This document shows, piece after piece, positions 45,734 to 59,082 of a stretch of DNA of 64,000 bases. The notes beneath the pieces are model-generated. The model was not told where the DNA came from, searched no databases, and saw only the letters and a list, made by a program, of their open reading frames with translations. This stretch comes from Quillaja saponaria (lineage: Eukaryota; Streptophyta; Magnoliopsida; Fabales; Quillajaceae), in contig CM055614.1 of the NCBI GenBank assembly GCA_029379385.1, positions 18,705,994 to 18,769,993 on the forward strand, given 5' to 3'. How positions within the stretch are numbered: the stretch's first letter is position 1; every line of letters begins with the position of its first letter. A program made the translations under genes and the position numbers.

Positions 45734-45889
45734 CACTAAAAAGATGACTTCTTTGGAAAATAGAGGTAGTAGTGTCGTAACGCTAAGTATGATGGAGTTG
45801 TAGCGTCGTAGCACTAAAAAGTTGACTTCTTTGGCAAACAGAAGCAGTAGCACCGCAACGCTAAGTATGGTGGAGTTATGGCGCCATGA
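45734..45889. repeat. Tandem 78-bp repeat with GC-rich segments
   Basis: Units at 45,734 and 45,812 share 'cactaaaaag.tgacttctttgg' and 'cgctaagtatg.tggagtt'. They include the words 'gcgccac', 'gcgtcgtagc' and 'caccgcaacg', unusually GC-rich for this window. The region from 45,520 to about 46,050 has the same character and ends in a possible TATA box ('cttataaaaag', 45,937) and leader. It looks like part of a retrotransposon LTR or leader, but no domain supports that. Confidence 0.7.
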
Positions 45890-47420
45890 AGTGTTCAATT
45901 GAGACTCCTAGTTGTTTTAAACTAGGAGGAAAATACTTATAAAAAGATGTGGAGGTTGGGGGTTAAACACACACTAGAGCAAGTAAGTTGAGAGATATAA
46001 AGGAGATTGTGAAGACTTGAAGCTGTGGCAAATTTTAGTCTTCTGCTCCACTCTTCTTATTTTTTAGTTTACTTTTAATGGCTATTTCATTTATGTTTTT
46101 GTTTACTCTAGTTAGTATGGAATAGTTTTGTTCTAGGGTTACAATAGAACTCACATATAGCCCATGTGGCCCTTGCTTTAAATTAATTTATGTTTAGCTT
46201 TTTGTTATTTATGTTTTTTTTTATCTTAATGCTTCTAATTGCTTGATCACTAGTTAGACTGATTAAGAGCCTCTAATTTATCTTGGAAAAATAATTTCTA
46301 GGTTAACCTTAGACGAATAGCTTGTGATTGGATTATTCATCTAATTAGATAATCTAATTTGTTAAAAAGATATGAATATACTCTTTAACCATAGGTAACC
46401 AAGCTAGAGTTAGTTCTTAATGAATTTTTTTTTAGTCTGGTTCACATAGGAATATAGTGAATTAACTAAGAGGAATATAATACTATAAGAAATAAGAATA
46501 TGTTTATAATTAGATAAGAACTATTAGTTAATAATTGAAGCCATTGCATGAATTAAGTAGAAAGTAAGGGACATATAGGTGAAGTGTAAGAGATATTGTA
46601 AACCTAGGTTTAGTTTAATAAGTTTATAAAATTGTTAGTATGAATACAAACATGAGAATCTCAACTTAGAAATCATTTTTAAAGTAGGCACTCATCTTAT
46701 TTTATAACGTTTGAGGCATTTTTCTTTTCTTTTTTTTTATTTTATTATTATTTTAAATTATTTGAGGCATTTCACAAAAAAATTGTGAATATAGTCACCA
46801 AAAAATGATGAAATGTCAATTTTTTTTACATATTATAATATTTTTTCTCTCTTTTCTATATATTATTTTTCAGTATTTTTTTTAATTATTTCTCAAAAAT
46901 CTTAGAACTAATTATTAGTAACTGCACCCTTTTTTTATTTTATTATTATTTTACCTTAATTTGTTTATTTTACAAAATCTATAAAACACATATTGCAAAA
47001 TATCAATTGCATGATTGTTTTTATTTTTCTATACTTTTGTGAGCTTATCCACCATTGAATAAAATTTTATGAATATGTAAAAATTAAAAAAAAAAAAAAA
47101 GTTTTCAACAATATTTATATCTCATAATATGTAATAATAAAATTAAAAGAAAAAAGAAAATAAATTTGATGTAAGTTGATATTTTTTTAATATTTCTTTT
47201 AAACATTTAAATAGTATAAGAACTAATTAAATACTAAAAAACATTGACATATTAAGAGAAAAAAAAAATAGATTTATAAAAGTATTATCATGTCACCTTT
47301 TTCTAGTAACTATAGTCTTTGGTTAATTGTCTCAAATAATATAAAACAAAAAGATGAGTGCCTCAAACAATGCAAATAAAATAAAAATAAACTGCTTATT
47401 CTGATAATGACATCTATATT
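45890..47420. other. AT-rich stretch, possible MITE at 46,680-47,385
   Basis: 'aggcactcatctt' and 'tttgaggcat' near 46,685 recur inverted near 47,355-47,380, giving about 34 bp of imperfect inverted repeat around 690 bp of very AT-rich DNA. This could be a decayed MITE. No gene seen. Confidence 0.35.
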
Positions 47421-47595
47421 CAACTACTTAAACGATAGTTAGCTGATTTATTTATTCTAAAAATTTACCATAATTGATATTATACAATTATAGCTAAACA
47501 AAATTTTTATTTATTAACGTATTAATTAGAAATAAGATTAATTAATTTTTTTTAATACTTGTTGGCCTAAGTAGGCAAAGTAGGGAGGTGAAGTC
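47420..47595. repeat. Dispersed repeat, second copy of 430-620
   Basis: It shares 'acaattatagctaaacaa', 'attagaaataag' and 'ttgttggcctaagtaggcaa' with 430-620, in the same orientation. Confidence 0.6.
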
Positions 47596-48619
47596 ACACA
47601 ATGGGTTATCTTTTAATCGACTGAAGTGTAAGAATTAGTTAGCTGAATATGAAACACAACATTTTATTAAAATTATTCAGCTGAAGCTTACACCAGAAAA
47701 ATAGAGTATTTTATCAATTAACCAAAGTATATGCATATGATAGAACTCCACGAAAATAGTTAACTGAAGTTTTATAATACATGAGTCAACTGAGTTGCCA
47801 TTCATCTAGTCTAAACAAAGTCATTTCATTTAATCATTCAGCTGATGCTTCTCATCTGAGATTTGATTATATGCTTTTGCCAAATGTAAATGCAGAAGGT
47901 CACAATACAGATTCAAAAAATAATTAATGTCTAGACATAGACGTATATAAGCAGACGTAGTAAGGATTGACTCGTATACTATTTTATATGTCTGCACAAA
48001 TGCAAAACTTATATGCATCTGTAAGATAGATGCAATATCTAGATGCCAATAATTATGTGTCACGTATTAGAGTTTGGCTTCTAGATGTTGACATGAAGAT
48101 GTAGATACAATTACGTCTGATAAATTTTTATTAGTTTTTTATATTTTATATGCATCTACATCGCAGTATTAAAATTGCGGAGGTAGATGTTGAAAATAAT
48201 TTAATTTTTAATTTTAGACATGAAAATACCTATTTCAAAAGAATTTTTTATATTTAAAGCTAAATTTTATATAAATATTATACAAAAATCATTGTAACAA
48301 TATTATTTACAATAAATAATACTAATTGAAAAAAAAAAACATAAATCTAAAAATTAGCCTCATCTCCAAATCATAAGTCTTTGTTATCTCGAGCTTGTTT
48401 TTCAGCCTGACTCAGGTGTGAAGACACGAACGTAGGAGGTAAATCTTGAAATAATCAAAATTAATATGTTATAAGTTATACATCAATTAATATACATATA
48501 AGTTAAATCTCTAATAAATTAGATTTTACAAATTAAGCAAAATTTTCAAACATTTTGCTTTGAAACTCAAAGTTTGGCCTATTATCACAGCCGTTAATCC
48601 AAATTGATTTCTGTTCTAT

Positions 48620-48870
48620 CCTACAGGTCTTATTCGTCCCCACGGTGGTGCCAATGCTCTTGGAATCCGAAACGAACTAGTATTTAACCGTTTTATCCTC
48701 CGAACCCAAACTTGAAAAGTTTTTGCCTTGAAATAATGGATTTTTGTTTTTGCCTAAAGGTCGTATTCGTGCCAACAGTCATGCTATTACTGCTGAAATT
48801 CTAAACGGACTAGTATTTGACTATTTTAGCTCTTGAATCCAAACTTGACAAGTTTTTGCATGTAAACTAT
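48620..48870. repeat. Direct duplication of about 115 bp inside the CACTA element
   Basis: The segment at about 48,622-48,740 ('ggtcttattcgtcccca..' to 'aacttgaaaagtttttgc') recurs at about 48,757-48,875 ('ggtcgtattcgtgcca..' to 'aacttgacaagtttttgc'). Confidence 0.75.
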
Positions 48871-49499
48871 AATAAACTATTTTTTTATTATTATTATAAT
48901 AAGCTGTAACCCTAGCTCTCTGCACCTATCTCTTAATTAACTTTTGTACAAGCTCCATTTACTTTGGAGTAAATCCCAAAAGAGTTAGAGATGTAGCAGA
49001 AGCTATAGGGCAACTATGAATAGCATTGGCATAAGCTACGAACCCTGTGACTTTGACCAATACTTTCTGGGAGTTGATATAACCCCCGAAGCCATAGATG
49101 AGGTCCTTCCTCTAGCTGTCTGTTACCTTTATGGAGAGAGTTGGGTCACTCATGGGGGCTTCAGAAGGTGTATCAGCATTATCTTGCTAGCCAGTGCTAG
49201 ATTGCCTCATCTTCGTCGCTTTAAAGCCTTAAATTTCTCTTGCAAATGAAAACAATTATTTATGTAAAACAGAAAAATGGATATGTAAAATAAGAAAGAC
49301 AAATAATACTAACACTGATGGACTTCAACTCCATGTCAACAAAGCTATCGAACTTTCTCCAGTGGGTGTGGTGGAAAACCTCAATAATTATAGGTTCTTG
49401 ACCTAACTTTTTCTCTGGCACAAAAGATTTGAAACAATATTAGTTAAAAATGCTGTGATACAAATTTATAACTAATATTTATTAAATAAAATACTAATA

Positions 49500-50620
49500 A
49501 TCAATCGCTTCTGGTGAAAAGTTGTGTTGACAGAGCCATATGCATGGTGAATAAGCTCGTTACTCACTAGCCTATTCATGGCTTATTGTCTTGGAACGCA
49601 TTTGGAAGTCAGGGCTAGCCTAATTATCATATAAGGACTCCCACCAATTCTATGGGATCTAATTTAGGTGCCTATTCTCCTTCCAAGCAAGTGGGCCGGA
49701 TGACTGATTTCTTTTCAATTTGAAACGCAGCTTCTACAATACAATGTTGCATCTCTTTGCAACCTTTACATCAAACACAGCTCGAGATAAAGTATTTTGC
49801 TCATGAAGGACCCTAAACTATCTCTGCAGCTTAAAATACAAAACAAAAGCATGTTGTCAGTAATTTAACAACATATTAAAATGAAATTAAAACTTAAACA
49901 ATAATATAATTAAACTCACTATAAAATCATTATACAATAAGGTCTTTGTGCTCTCCGAGAACTTCCGACACTTGAAGAGCGGATATGGAAGGTGGTTCAT
50001 GATAATACTAGAAATGGTAGTGCCCACCTTTGTGTTCTTGGGTTCGTCCTCAACGAATGCTTTGCAATTCAAACAAAACGAAACAAACATTAGTAAAATA
50101 AAAGGTATAAATACAATCAAATATAAAATTATAAAGATAATTTACTTACTTGTCTCTAGTTATGTGGATGAATGAGTGATTCTCATCATTATCAAAGGGA
50201 GGGGCAATCTTATTCTTCCCCTCCTTTGTGCCTGCACCACACTCAGTGATGTCACCCACCTCATGGGGAACATTGTCCTTCACACGAAGCTCAAAATCTG
50301 TCTCATACTTGACATCCTGATCATTATCAAAGTTTGAAATTGTAACTTATATGTTGGTGTAGATCCCGAGCTCGATGTGATCTAATATGAGCCTAGGTTA
50401 GAGAGGTCTAGAATCTGCTCTGAGGATGGAGTAATTAACAGAACATTGGAAGGTGGAACTATAAAGGGAAATGGGAGGTGGAGCTGTAAAAGGAGGTGGA
50501 AGTACTAGAGCTACGGATGGAGACGAAGCCGCTAGAGCAAATGGAAATGGAGATGATGCTGGTATTGGAAATGATCCTGGTACTGTAGACAGAGACGTTA
50601 AAGCTCAATATGTCCTTGAA
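49500..50620 (-). pseudogene. CACTA transposase (Ptta/En/Spm-type) pseudogene, partial exons
   Basis: Three minus-strand exon-like blocks are visible. Exon at 50,343-50,150 is acidic, with a consensus donor (GTAAGT). Exon at 50,059-49,920 reads Phe-Val-Glu-Asp-Glu-Pro-Lys-Asn, then Leu-Pro-Tyr-Pro-Leu-Phe-Lys, with donor GTGAGT. Exon from 49,823 follows a CTGCAG acceptor, with Trp-Trp-Glu-Ser-Leu-Tyr-Asp and Ala-Ser-Pro-Asp-Phe-Gln-Met-Arg-Ser-Lys. That last motif resembles the Trp-x-x-Leu-Cys-x-x-Trp-x-Ser-Pro-Glu-Phe core of plant transposases of this type. In-frame stops occur in the third block. A Pro/Ser/Ala-rich stretch (50,420-50,620) lies upstream. Plus-strand frames at 49,016, 49,948 and 50,471 are shadows. 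Confidence 0.6.
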
Positions 50621-50839
50621 GGGTGTAAGAAAAAGAATACTTTTTATCAAAAATACATAAAAACAATTTTTTTTTAAAAAGACAATGATTAAATTTTAAA
50701 TAGATAATTTCAATTCACTAACCAGATAACTATACAATTTCAATGTAGTTTAAACCAATATGTCACTTTTACCAAAAAGAAAAAAAAAATCAAGGGCAAA
50801 AAGTCGAGATTATCATCCATTAATTGTGCATTACATCTC

Positions 50840-53800
50840 AAGCTTGGCAGAGAAAAGCAAAGGGAAAAAGTTGACTACAATAGAGAAAGAGTACCTACAT
50901 CCATCTTTTTCTCTTTGAGAAATGAAAAGTCTCATTTCAAATATCTATATCAAGACAAAAACATAGATAGTTGAAAAAGACAAAAAAAAAAAAAAACATC
51001 ACAATGAGTAGGCACCAATGCCTTTTCTCTATAAAACTAAAACTAAGCGTGAGAGCTACAACATTAACACCAGTTCCAATTACATATGAACAGTTGTCTC
51101 ATAAGTTATTTTTGTACTAATAATTCACCTTATTCTTAGAAGTTGAAAAGGCAAATTCTAAGTGTTGCTTTGACATAAAAGCTAAGATATTAAAGAGATG
51201 ACATCAATTTATTGGTCATTGCTTCCAATTTAAAGAACACTAGTACCACACCCAAGTATCAATAACTAAAAGCATACTTTTAGCACCAAAGAAACTTCAT
51301 ATAACACTAAAACTCTTTTGTTAGGAAGAGTTTTCAGTTTCACCATTGTGATTATATATCATCTAACTACACCACTTGATCAAAGCACTAGCTAGGATGA
51401 ACATTATGAAAAGTGAAAACCAAAAGAGAAGAATATTGTTAAAGCAAAACTAAAAGGTTATATTATGTCATTTTCTCATTTTACATACAAAAAACTGACT
51501 AATTCAAAGCTTATATGAAAAGAAATTTGACCTTCATAGGTTCACCTTCAGAGTTAAAGCATCAACATTATGCTATAAGACAATTTGGAAGCAATGTTAA
51601 AACACTAGAGTTACAGCTAGCACACCAAAATAGAAAATAATTTTTTTTTTTTTTTTTTTGTCAAACTCATACCCCTCATTTCTTGATCCATGGAAACAAT
51701 TAGGATTTAGGAACAACATTGAAAAGCACATACATATTAGTTGATAACACAAAGAAAAATATGCAAAAATCTAACAAGAAGGAATATGTCACTTCAAGCG
51801 AATTGGGATCATAAACATAGATACTCCATCAAATTCATCTAAAAGTTATGCTAACTAATTATGTATGTAATTCTAGCCATATACCAACTCCTACTACAAT
51901 GGATTGTTCATTCTTCTTCTAATAAGTTGCCTTCTTCTTTGAAACATCTAAATAGTCTATGGAACCATGTCCTTGGGTGTTGACAGTTCCATGCATCCAA
52001 TAGTCTTCTTTCAAACTTACTATGTGCAAGAAGGACGAACTTTAAGTTTTTAGCATTGCAGAGAAAATTAGTTTAAAACTATTAGACTTGGAAATTGTTG
52101 CTTCAAGCAAACTGAAATGATTATTTTGATACTCTATCAAACCATTTAAAAATAATATTAACAATTATATTATCTTCTGCTTGTAGTTCTTACCAAATAC
52201 CAACTTGAATCAAAGTTTTGATTGTCACTAAACTTAAAAAAAATAAAAAATCATGATTGAAATCAAGTTATTCTTCTGCAAATATAATAAAAATAAAAGT
52301 TTTAGCTAAGGTAAACTGTTCTTCAAACATACAAGAGAATTATGAAGAATGGTTAAGTTAAATTGACTGTCCAAAGCCAACATCATATCTTCTATTGGTA
52401 AAGAAAACCAAAGGAAAAAAGTCAACTAACAAATAGGACTACAATAGAGAAAGACTACCATCATCCATCCTGTGTACTTTGAGAAAGAAAGAGTCTAATT
52501 TCAAATATCTATATCAACATGATAACACAGATAGTTGAAAAAGAAAAAAAAAATGAAGTAGGCATCAATGCCTTTTTTCTATAAAACCAAAACTAAGCAT
52601 GTGAGCTACAACACTAATACTAGTTTCAGTTACGTATGAACAGTTGTCTCATAAGTTATTTTTGTGCTAATAATTCACCTTATTCTTAGAAGTTGAAAAG
52701 GCGATTTCTAAGTGTTGTTTTGACATAAAAACTAAGATAATAAGAAGATGACACCAATTTACTAGTCATTGCTTCCAATTTAAAGAACACTGATACCACA
52801 CCCAAGTATTAATAACCAAAAGCATACTTTTAGCACCATAGAAACTTCATATAACACCAACACTCTTTTGTCAGGAAGAGTTTTTAGTTTCACCATTAAG
52901 ATTTATATATCATCTAACTACACCACTAGACCAAAGCAACTAGCTAGGACGAACATTATGAAAAGTCAAAACCGAAAGAAAAAAATATTGTTAAAGCAAA
53001 ACTGAGAGGTTTTATTATTTCATTTCCACATTTTACATACAAAAGACAGACCAACTCAAAGCTCATATGAAAAGAGATTTGACCTTCACAAGTTCACCTT
53101 TCAAAGGGAAAGCATCATCATTATGGTATAAGACAATTTGGAAGCACTGTTAAAACATTAGATCTATAGCCAGCACACCAAAATAGAAAATATCTTTTTT
53201 TTTTTTCTTTTTTTGTCAAACCGGACCCCTTATTTCTTTATCCATGGAAACAGTCAGTATTCAAGAACAAACATTGAAAAGCACATATTAGTTGACAATA
53301 CAAAGAAAGATATGCAGAAATCTAACAAGAATGAATAATTCACATCAAGCGAATTGGTATCATGAACATAGATACTCCATCAAATTCATCTAAAAGTTAT
53401 GCTAACTAATAATGTAGGTAATTCTAGCCATATACCAACTCCTACCATAATGGGCTGTTCATTCTTCTATTAACAAGTTGGCTTCCTATTTGAAACTTCT
53501 AAACAATCTATTCCTTTGGAAACCTTGTCCTTGGGTTTTGACTATCCTATGCATTCAATAGTCTTCTTTCACAATTACTTTATGCAAGAAGGATGAACTT
53601 TAAGAAAATTAGTTTAGAACTATTAGACTTGGAAATTATTGCTTTCAAGTGAACTAGGATAATCAGTATAGATACTTCATCAAACCATCTAAACAGTAAT
53701 ATTGAAAATTATGTTATTTTCTGCTTGTAATTCTCACCAAATACCAACTCGAATCAAAGCTATGATTGTCATTAAAAAACAAATAATGATTGAAGTCAAG

Positions 53801-54365
53801 CTATTCTTCTGAAAATATAAGAAAAATAAAAGTTTTAGCTAAGGTGAATTGTTCTTCAAATGTAGAAGAGAATTATGAAGAAGGTTGAGTTAAATTGATT
53901 GTACGAAGCCAACATCAATCCTAAAAAATAAAAGAAAGAACATATTTTCTATTATCAGAGAAAACCAGAGGCAAAAAGTCAACTAACAAATAGGACTACA
54001 ACAGAGAAACGATACTATCATCCATCTTTTTCACTTTAAGAAAGGAAGAGTCTCATTTTAAATATCTACTTCAACACACATATAGTTGAAAAAGAAAAAA
54101 AAAATCAAATTGAGTAGGCACCAATGCTTTTTCTGTATATAACCAAACCTAGGCACGTGAGCTACAACACTAATACCAGTTCCAATTACATATGAACAGT
54201 TATCTCACAAGTTATTTTTGTGCTAATAATTCACCCTATTAAGGCGAATTCTAAATGTTGCTTTGACATAAAAACTAAGATACTGAGGAGATGACACCAA
54301 TTTATTGGCCATTGCTTCCAATTTAAAGAACATTGGTACTATACCTAAGTATCAATAACTAAGTT
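50840..54365. repeat. Tandem repeat, unit about 1.55 kb, 2.3 copies
   Basis: Unit starts near 50,849, 52,400 and 53,959. Each has 'caaaggaaaaagt', then 'tttcaaatatctatatcaa', 'gtgagctacaac', 'tatgaacagttgtctcata' and 'attgcttccaatttaaagaa'. The third unit stops after about 400 bp near 54,365. The copies differ by scattered substitutions and small indels. They lie between the transposase remnants and the 5' end of the CACTA element, that is, in a transcribed intron or leader if the element was active. No open frame. Confidence 0.9.
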
Positions 54366-55370
54366 ACTGGAAAAATATGGTATTGATATTGTCAATTTTT
54401 TCATTGACTTACATCAATAACTTAACCCCAAGTTCTTAACAAATGAACCAAATGCCTTTAAGCCACTGACTACCCCTTTACACAGTACTAATCAAAATTT
54501 ACTAGTAAAACAAATGTTTGCAAGTTGCTATAAGGTTTAAAAATAAATCATTTTAGGAGTTTCACACAATTGGGAAATAAGATAGCCAATATGAGACTTA
54601 GATCTAATAATCCATTTATCTATTGCCAAATTATACCTAAAACCAACAAACCTATTCTTGGAAAAGTTAAAGTTCAACCATATTAATAGTCATAAATAAC
54701 ACGCCAAAGATGTATGGAACAGTAGAGAACAATGTTCAAGACTACAGTTGCTAGCCTAAAAGCAGCATACTTCACCAGGAACTGACAACCAATGACAGTG
54801 CAATTATAGCTAGACTTAGTAATTCATATATAATTAATATTTTTACCTATCCTAATGGTTAATCTACATAAGGTTCTTTCATATTCAAAACTTTATATTT
54901 ATCAAACACTTGTGCTTCTTACCAATATTTCAAAATTAGTATTGAAAGATCCAATTTGTTTCTGATACTAAGAAAACTCTAGCCTTCTACAACTACCTAT
55001 TAATCTCATAACAATACCATACCACAATCATAACCTTATATCATACTCATAAACTTCAAAAACCTAGGAATTTTGACATAAATATAAGAGAAATAAAGAA
55101 AATAAAAGCTAGGAAGGGATATAATTTTAACAAAGGAAGCAGAAGATATAATTTTGACAAAGGAAACATACCTGATAGAAAGCTAGGCAAGTAGATAAAC
55201 AACATTGGCAAGACCACGATGGTGGATAGGTCGACACTCTTTTAGCCGTGAGTAGAAGTATTAGTGGCAAGAAGATTAGATTGCATTATCAGGAGCTCGA
55301 GTTGCAAAACAGGAAAGGAAAAAAAGGAAGAAAGAGAAGCAATGCATAAGCTGGGACTTAGTTTGGGGTA
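54366..55370. other. CACTA interior, no gene seen
   Basis: AT-rich sequence with no supported frame. 55,140-55,340 could hold the leader or first exon of the transposon gene. Confidence 0.35.
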
Positions 55371-56065
55371 AAGTATATATGTCTACATTAGTAGATGTAG
55401 ATAGTGTAAGTGACAGACGTAGATAAAATTAAATTTTTTAAAAACTATTCACACTTGTGTCTGAAAACAAAATATGTAGATACATTTATGGAATAAGGTG
55501 CAAAAATTTATCAGTTTTTTCATTTGCGTTAAGAGTATCATCGTTTAGGAAATAATTTTCCATAATTATCTGCACCTGTGTCTATATATATGCAGACTCA
55601 AAAATGAAGATTGCATGCAAATAATGCTTATTTGTGTCTAAAATTTATGAGTTTGTAACAATGCAGACGCAGATGTGGTAATTTCTTGTAGTGTAACTTA
55701 TCAATTAAGAAGGTAATTTGTTTTTTAAACAATGACATTTGAAAGTAGTCAATTAAACATTTTCGTTAGTTCCACTATTCATGCTCTTCCTCAGTTGTTC
55801 AGAATTCAAAAATGATTTTTTACACCAATTCAGATATAGAAACAAATACAACACATGAGGAAAATACACGTGCCATCTCTTATTCAGAACATACATGGCA
55901 GTAATGAGAATAACGAGGCATAGATATAGTACATATGTGGATATTCTCTATTACACGTTTGCATAATGGTTTGAAATTCTCTATCAATGGTTACAATTTA
56001 TTTATGACTATATTAAGAAGAATTCTGATGCAGGGGATATAACAATTACATACTAAGAATTCTAT

Positions 56066-59000
56066 TGTGATGACCTATAGTTTCGATTTGCCTAATTAGT
56101 GGATTGGAGATTTTATAAAAATATTTCAAACTAGTAGGAATTACTTAGTGAGCTCCAATAACCATTTTGAATATTTTATAGTCGATAAAATTATCTTCGT
56201 AAATTATACATGCTTTCATTGTAAACAATAAATAAATTATTTTTACATGATTTAAATTGTATAAGGTTTTTAAAGTTAAACATTTACAATTTTGAGAATT
56301 TGCATTAAACCGAATGAAACTTTGGAAACTTGTTTTCGAAATTTAACATGGTAAATTCTTTTAGACTACATAATAAGAGACAAGTGTCCCTCATCCACAT
56401 ATTTTATTCTCTTTTTCCCTTTTTTATCTCTACTTCTTTTTCCTTTTTCCTACTTTTTTCTTTACAGCAGCCATAGTAGCTACATGAGGCCTTCTTTCTA
56501 GCTAAAAGTCCTTCTTTTTTTCCCCTCTAAGACCCTTCTAAAATCCCTCAAAGTCGGCCCTGCTCTCTTAACCTCCCTAAAACAACTCCGTTTTGCCTTT
56601 GATTTTGCCTCCAATTTTTCAATTATTTCAATCCGTTTTTGGACTATTTTGAGTGATTGTTTTAGCTTCCTTTCCTTTCTATTTCAAGCCTATTTCCATT
56701 TCCAAATAGTAATCCAAAATAGCCTGAAAAAGCCACCCAAAATAGCCTCTATTTCAATTTGTATTTGCCTAGGCTCTAGCCACTTTAGGTGGCCATTCCA
56801 GTTGCAAATTGCATCCATTTGAGGGTCATTTTTAGCAACTTAAAGCAGCCAATCCAGCTCTCCAATTCATGCCACTTTGGAGCCATTTTTCAACCACTAT
56901 TGATGCTTCTTTTTTAGATCCAGTCTAGCTTGTTTTGGGGCTACTTCAAACCACTCCCATAAGAAATTCTAGCTCTTATTTGGCACCCAAACTACCCCAA
57001 ACCATCCAGGTAAATTAGTAGCCTATGAGTCTTTCTTGCACTCTTGAATTTCCTTGCATTGTAGTAAGCTTATCCTATAATTATGAACATGAAATTACAA
57101 TAGAAATTCCTATAATTATGAACTTGAAATTACAATAGAAATTGTGTTCTCTTGATTCCAATTGTGGGTTGTTTGAATTATCTATTGTTTCCCCAAATTG
57201 GAAATCCTAGCCTAATCTTACTTATTGAAATTTTCATGAATTAATTCTTGGTTATTTATGTGGGCATTTGGTTGTGAAAATTCTAATACAAGATTGCATT
57301 TTTAGTGTTGAAATGTTGGTTGGGAACTAAATTTGAAAATTGTGTAAATTAAAGTTTTGGAATTGTAAGTTGTTATGAGTGTGGGAAATGGAATTTTTAG
57401 GTTGATTTGGGTTAATGGGTAATTCTTAAACATATTTTGTAATTGACAGATATGGAAACTTTTGGAAATGTATATTTTTGTTAGTTTGTGAACTTTAAAA
57501 ATCGTGGTATTTAGCATATGTTTTCACTATGGTGTATCTAAATAATTTTTGTTTTGAGCTCGCTAAGTTTAATTTAGTATACTTTAGCCACTTTTGGAAT
57601 TCGTTAGATTTGGATTTTTTTTTTTTTTAGTAGGATGCGTTATTTGGGGTTAACTTGAATTCAAGATTTGTGGGGAACTTATTGCTTCTAATCCTTGGTT
57701 ATTCGGTTTGACACCGAGATGCTTATTGTATCATCATTTGAAATTATTCTAGTCATGTTGGAGACTTTCACACCTTGAGTGGTTCCTTAGTGTAGTGTTT
57801 TTATTATACTTACCACATGCATCACTACTTTTCAATTCGGAAACAACTTCTTGTATAAAAATGTATTACTTAAACTTGACTTTTGATCTTTCAAGCTTTT
57901 CAAACTAGTTTTTAAGTAAATAATTTTAAAAGCGCATTTGAATCATCAAACATTTTAAAGATCCATTTTGAATCACTTAGGCATACATAGATATCATTAT
58001 TTGTTACTTTACATTCTTGAACATAGTCATCGAAGAGAATTACTTTAACATGTCATTATCTCTTATTTGATAAGTGTCCTTGGTCATATACCTTGAATAG
58101 ATTTGGAATCAATATTGCCTCTTGGAATGAAAGTTGATTTATGTTATTTCGACTATTGGTGTATAACTGTATTTGACTTTGGATTTAATGAACTTATTTA
58201 ATTTGGAAAGTAAATATCGAAATGTTTGTTATTTGGAAAATGATGTTGAAGACGCTTCCATTGATTTTCTTAGTTTTCATCTTGACATTTCTTTATTATT
58301 CAAATAATAAGTTTTCCTTTGGGATTGTCTTTGTGACCATCCTCGTTAGTTTATGTTTTTGTTTTTAGATAGTTGATCTTGTTTTTCGAGTTTCAATTTA
58401 GGAGAAGGTGCCCATGTGAAGTTTCTTTTTGGTATTCCCAGCATTTGTTTTGGCTTGGGTTAGTTGTATTTGTATTTTTTTGCTTCTGGATATTTGTATC
58501 ACTATATTCGTAAATTAGACTCCACTACAACTTTATTCTAGGACTTATTCTATTATGTTATGTGTTTTCGGTCATAGATGACCATTTGTAAATTATGTTA
58601 TTATTCTATCAAGTTTACAAATTTTTGGGCATCCGATTTTTAGACGAACTATTGCAATTTTGTTTCATTTTCAAGAAACTTTGTAGGCAAGGCAAGCCTA
58701 TGTTCACCTTAATCCATTAGTAAGTCATGGCCTCGATTTAGGTTGGGCAAAGCTGATAGTAGAGCCCTATGTTTCATTTCTGGTTGTCAGTAGAGCATAT
58801 GATTCATATTCGTTCTTAAAGTCATCATTGTTATTCATGGTATCCTTGTTCACTACTTACTATTATGGTAAATGAGTTCCCAAGATATATTGGGTGATTG
58901 ATGAATTGTTTGCTTTGTTTGATTTTGGTGCTTGGGTGACGATGATACCTTGGACACGTAGGATGACTTCTATCAAAGAAGGCCAAAGGGTTAGAGATTA

Positions 59001-59080
59001 GGCCTCCACTCCACCTCATGTTGGATGTAGAACGAGCGGGCATGGTACCGGGCGTGGGACAGTAAAAGAAGAGGTAGAAG
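56066..59080 (+). mobile_element. Probable long gypsy-type LTR
   Basis: It starts TGTGATGACCTATAG, like plant gypsy LTRs that begin TGTGATGACC. Near the right end are 'accgggcgtgggaca' (59,047-59,062) and 'atgtgtgaca' (59,073-59,082), either of which could be the LTR end. There is no primer site after it and no target duplication was found, so the boundaries and the solo-LTR reading are uncertain. The frames at 57,302-57,517 and 58,831-59,043 are not genes. Confidence 0.4.
57074..57143. repeat. Tandem duplication, 35-bp unit
   Basis: 'cctataattatgaac' units at 57,074 and 57,109 differ at one base. Confidence 0.9.
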
Positions 59081-59082
59081 CA

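Larger units (their letters stand above)
47900..55693 (-). mobile_element. CACTA (En/Spm) transposon, degenerate
   Basis: The right end is TTTCTTGTAGTG (55,682-55,693), the inverse of the plant CACTA consensus CACTACAAGAAA. Next to it are subterminal 'gtgtctg', 'gcagacgcag' and 'tagatgtagat' words (55,370-55,690). The transcribed direction is minus. Inside are broken transposase exons (49,500-50,620) and a large tandem repeat. At the left, 47,913-48,220 has similar 'agacgta' and 'atctacat' words, but no CACTA terminus was found, so the left end is truncated or mutated and its position is approximate. The frame at 47,830-48,063 lies in this subterminal zone and is not a gene. Confidence 0.65.

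Noticed and set aside
49016..49249. 77-codon plus-strand frame in the CACTA element
   Set aside because: No recognised domain, opposite to the transposase direction, and no splice partner.
50471..50677. Gly/Ala/Asp-rich plus-strand frame
   Set aside because: The opposite strand reads as the Pro/Ser/Ala-rich part of the CACTA protein, in line with the exon-like blocks beside it. The plus frame is a shadow.
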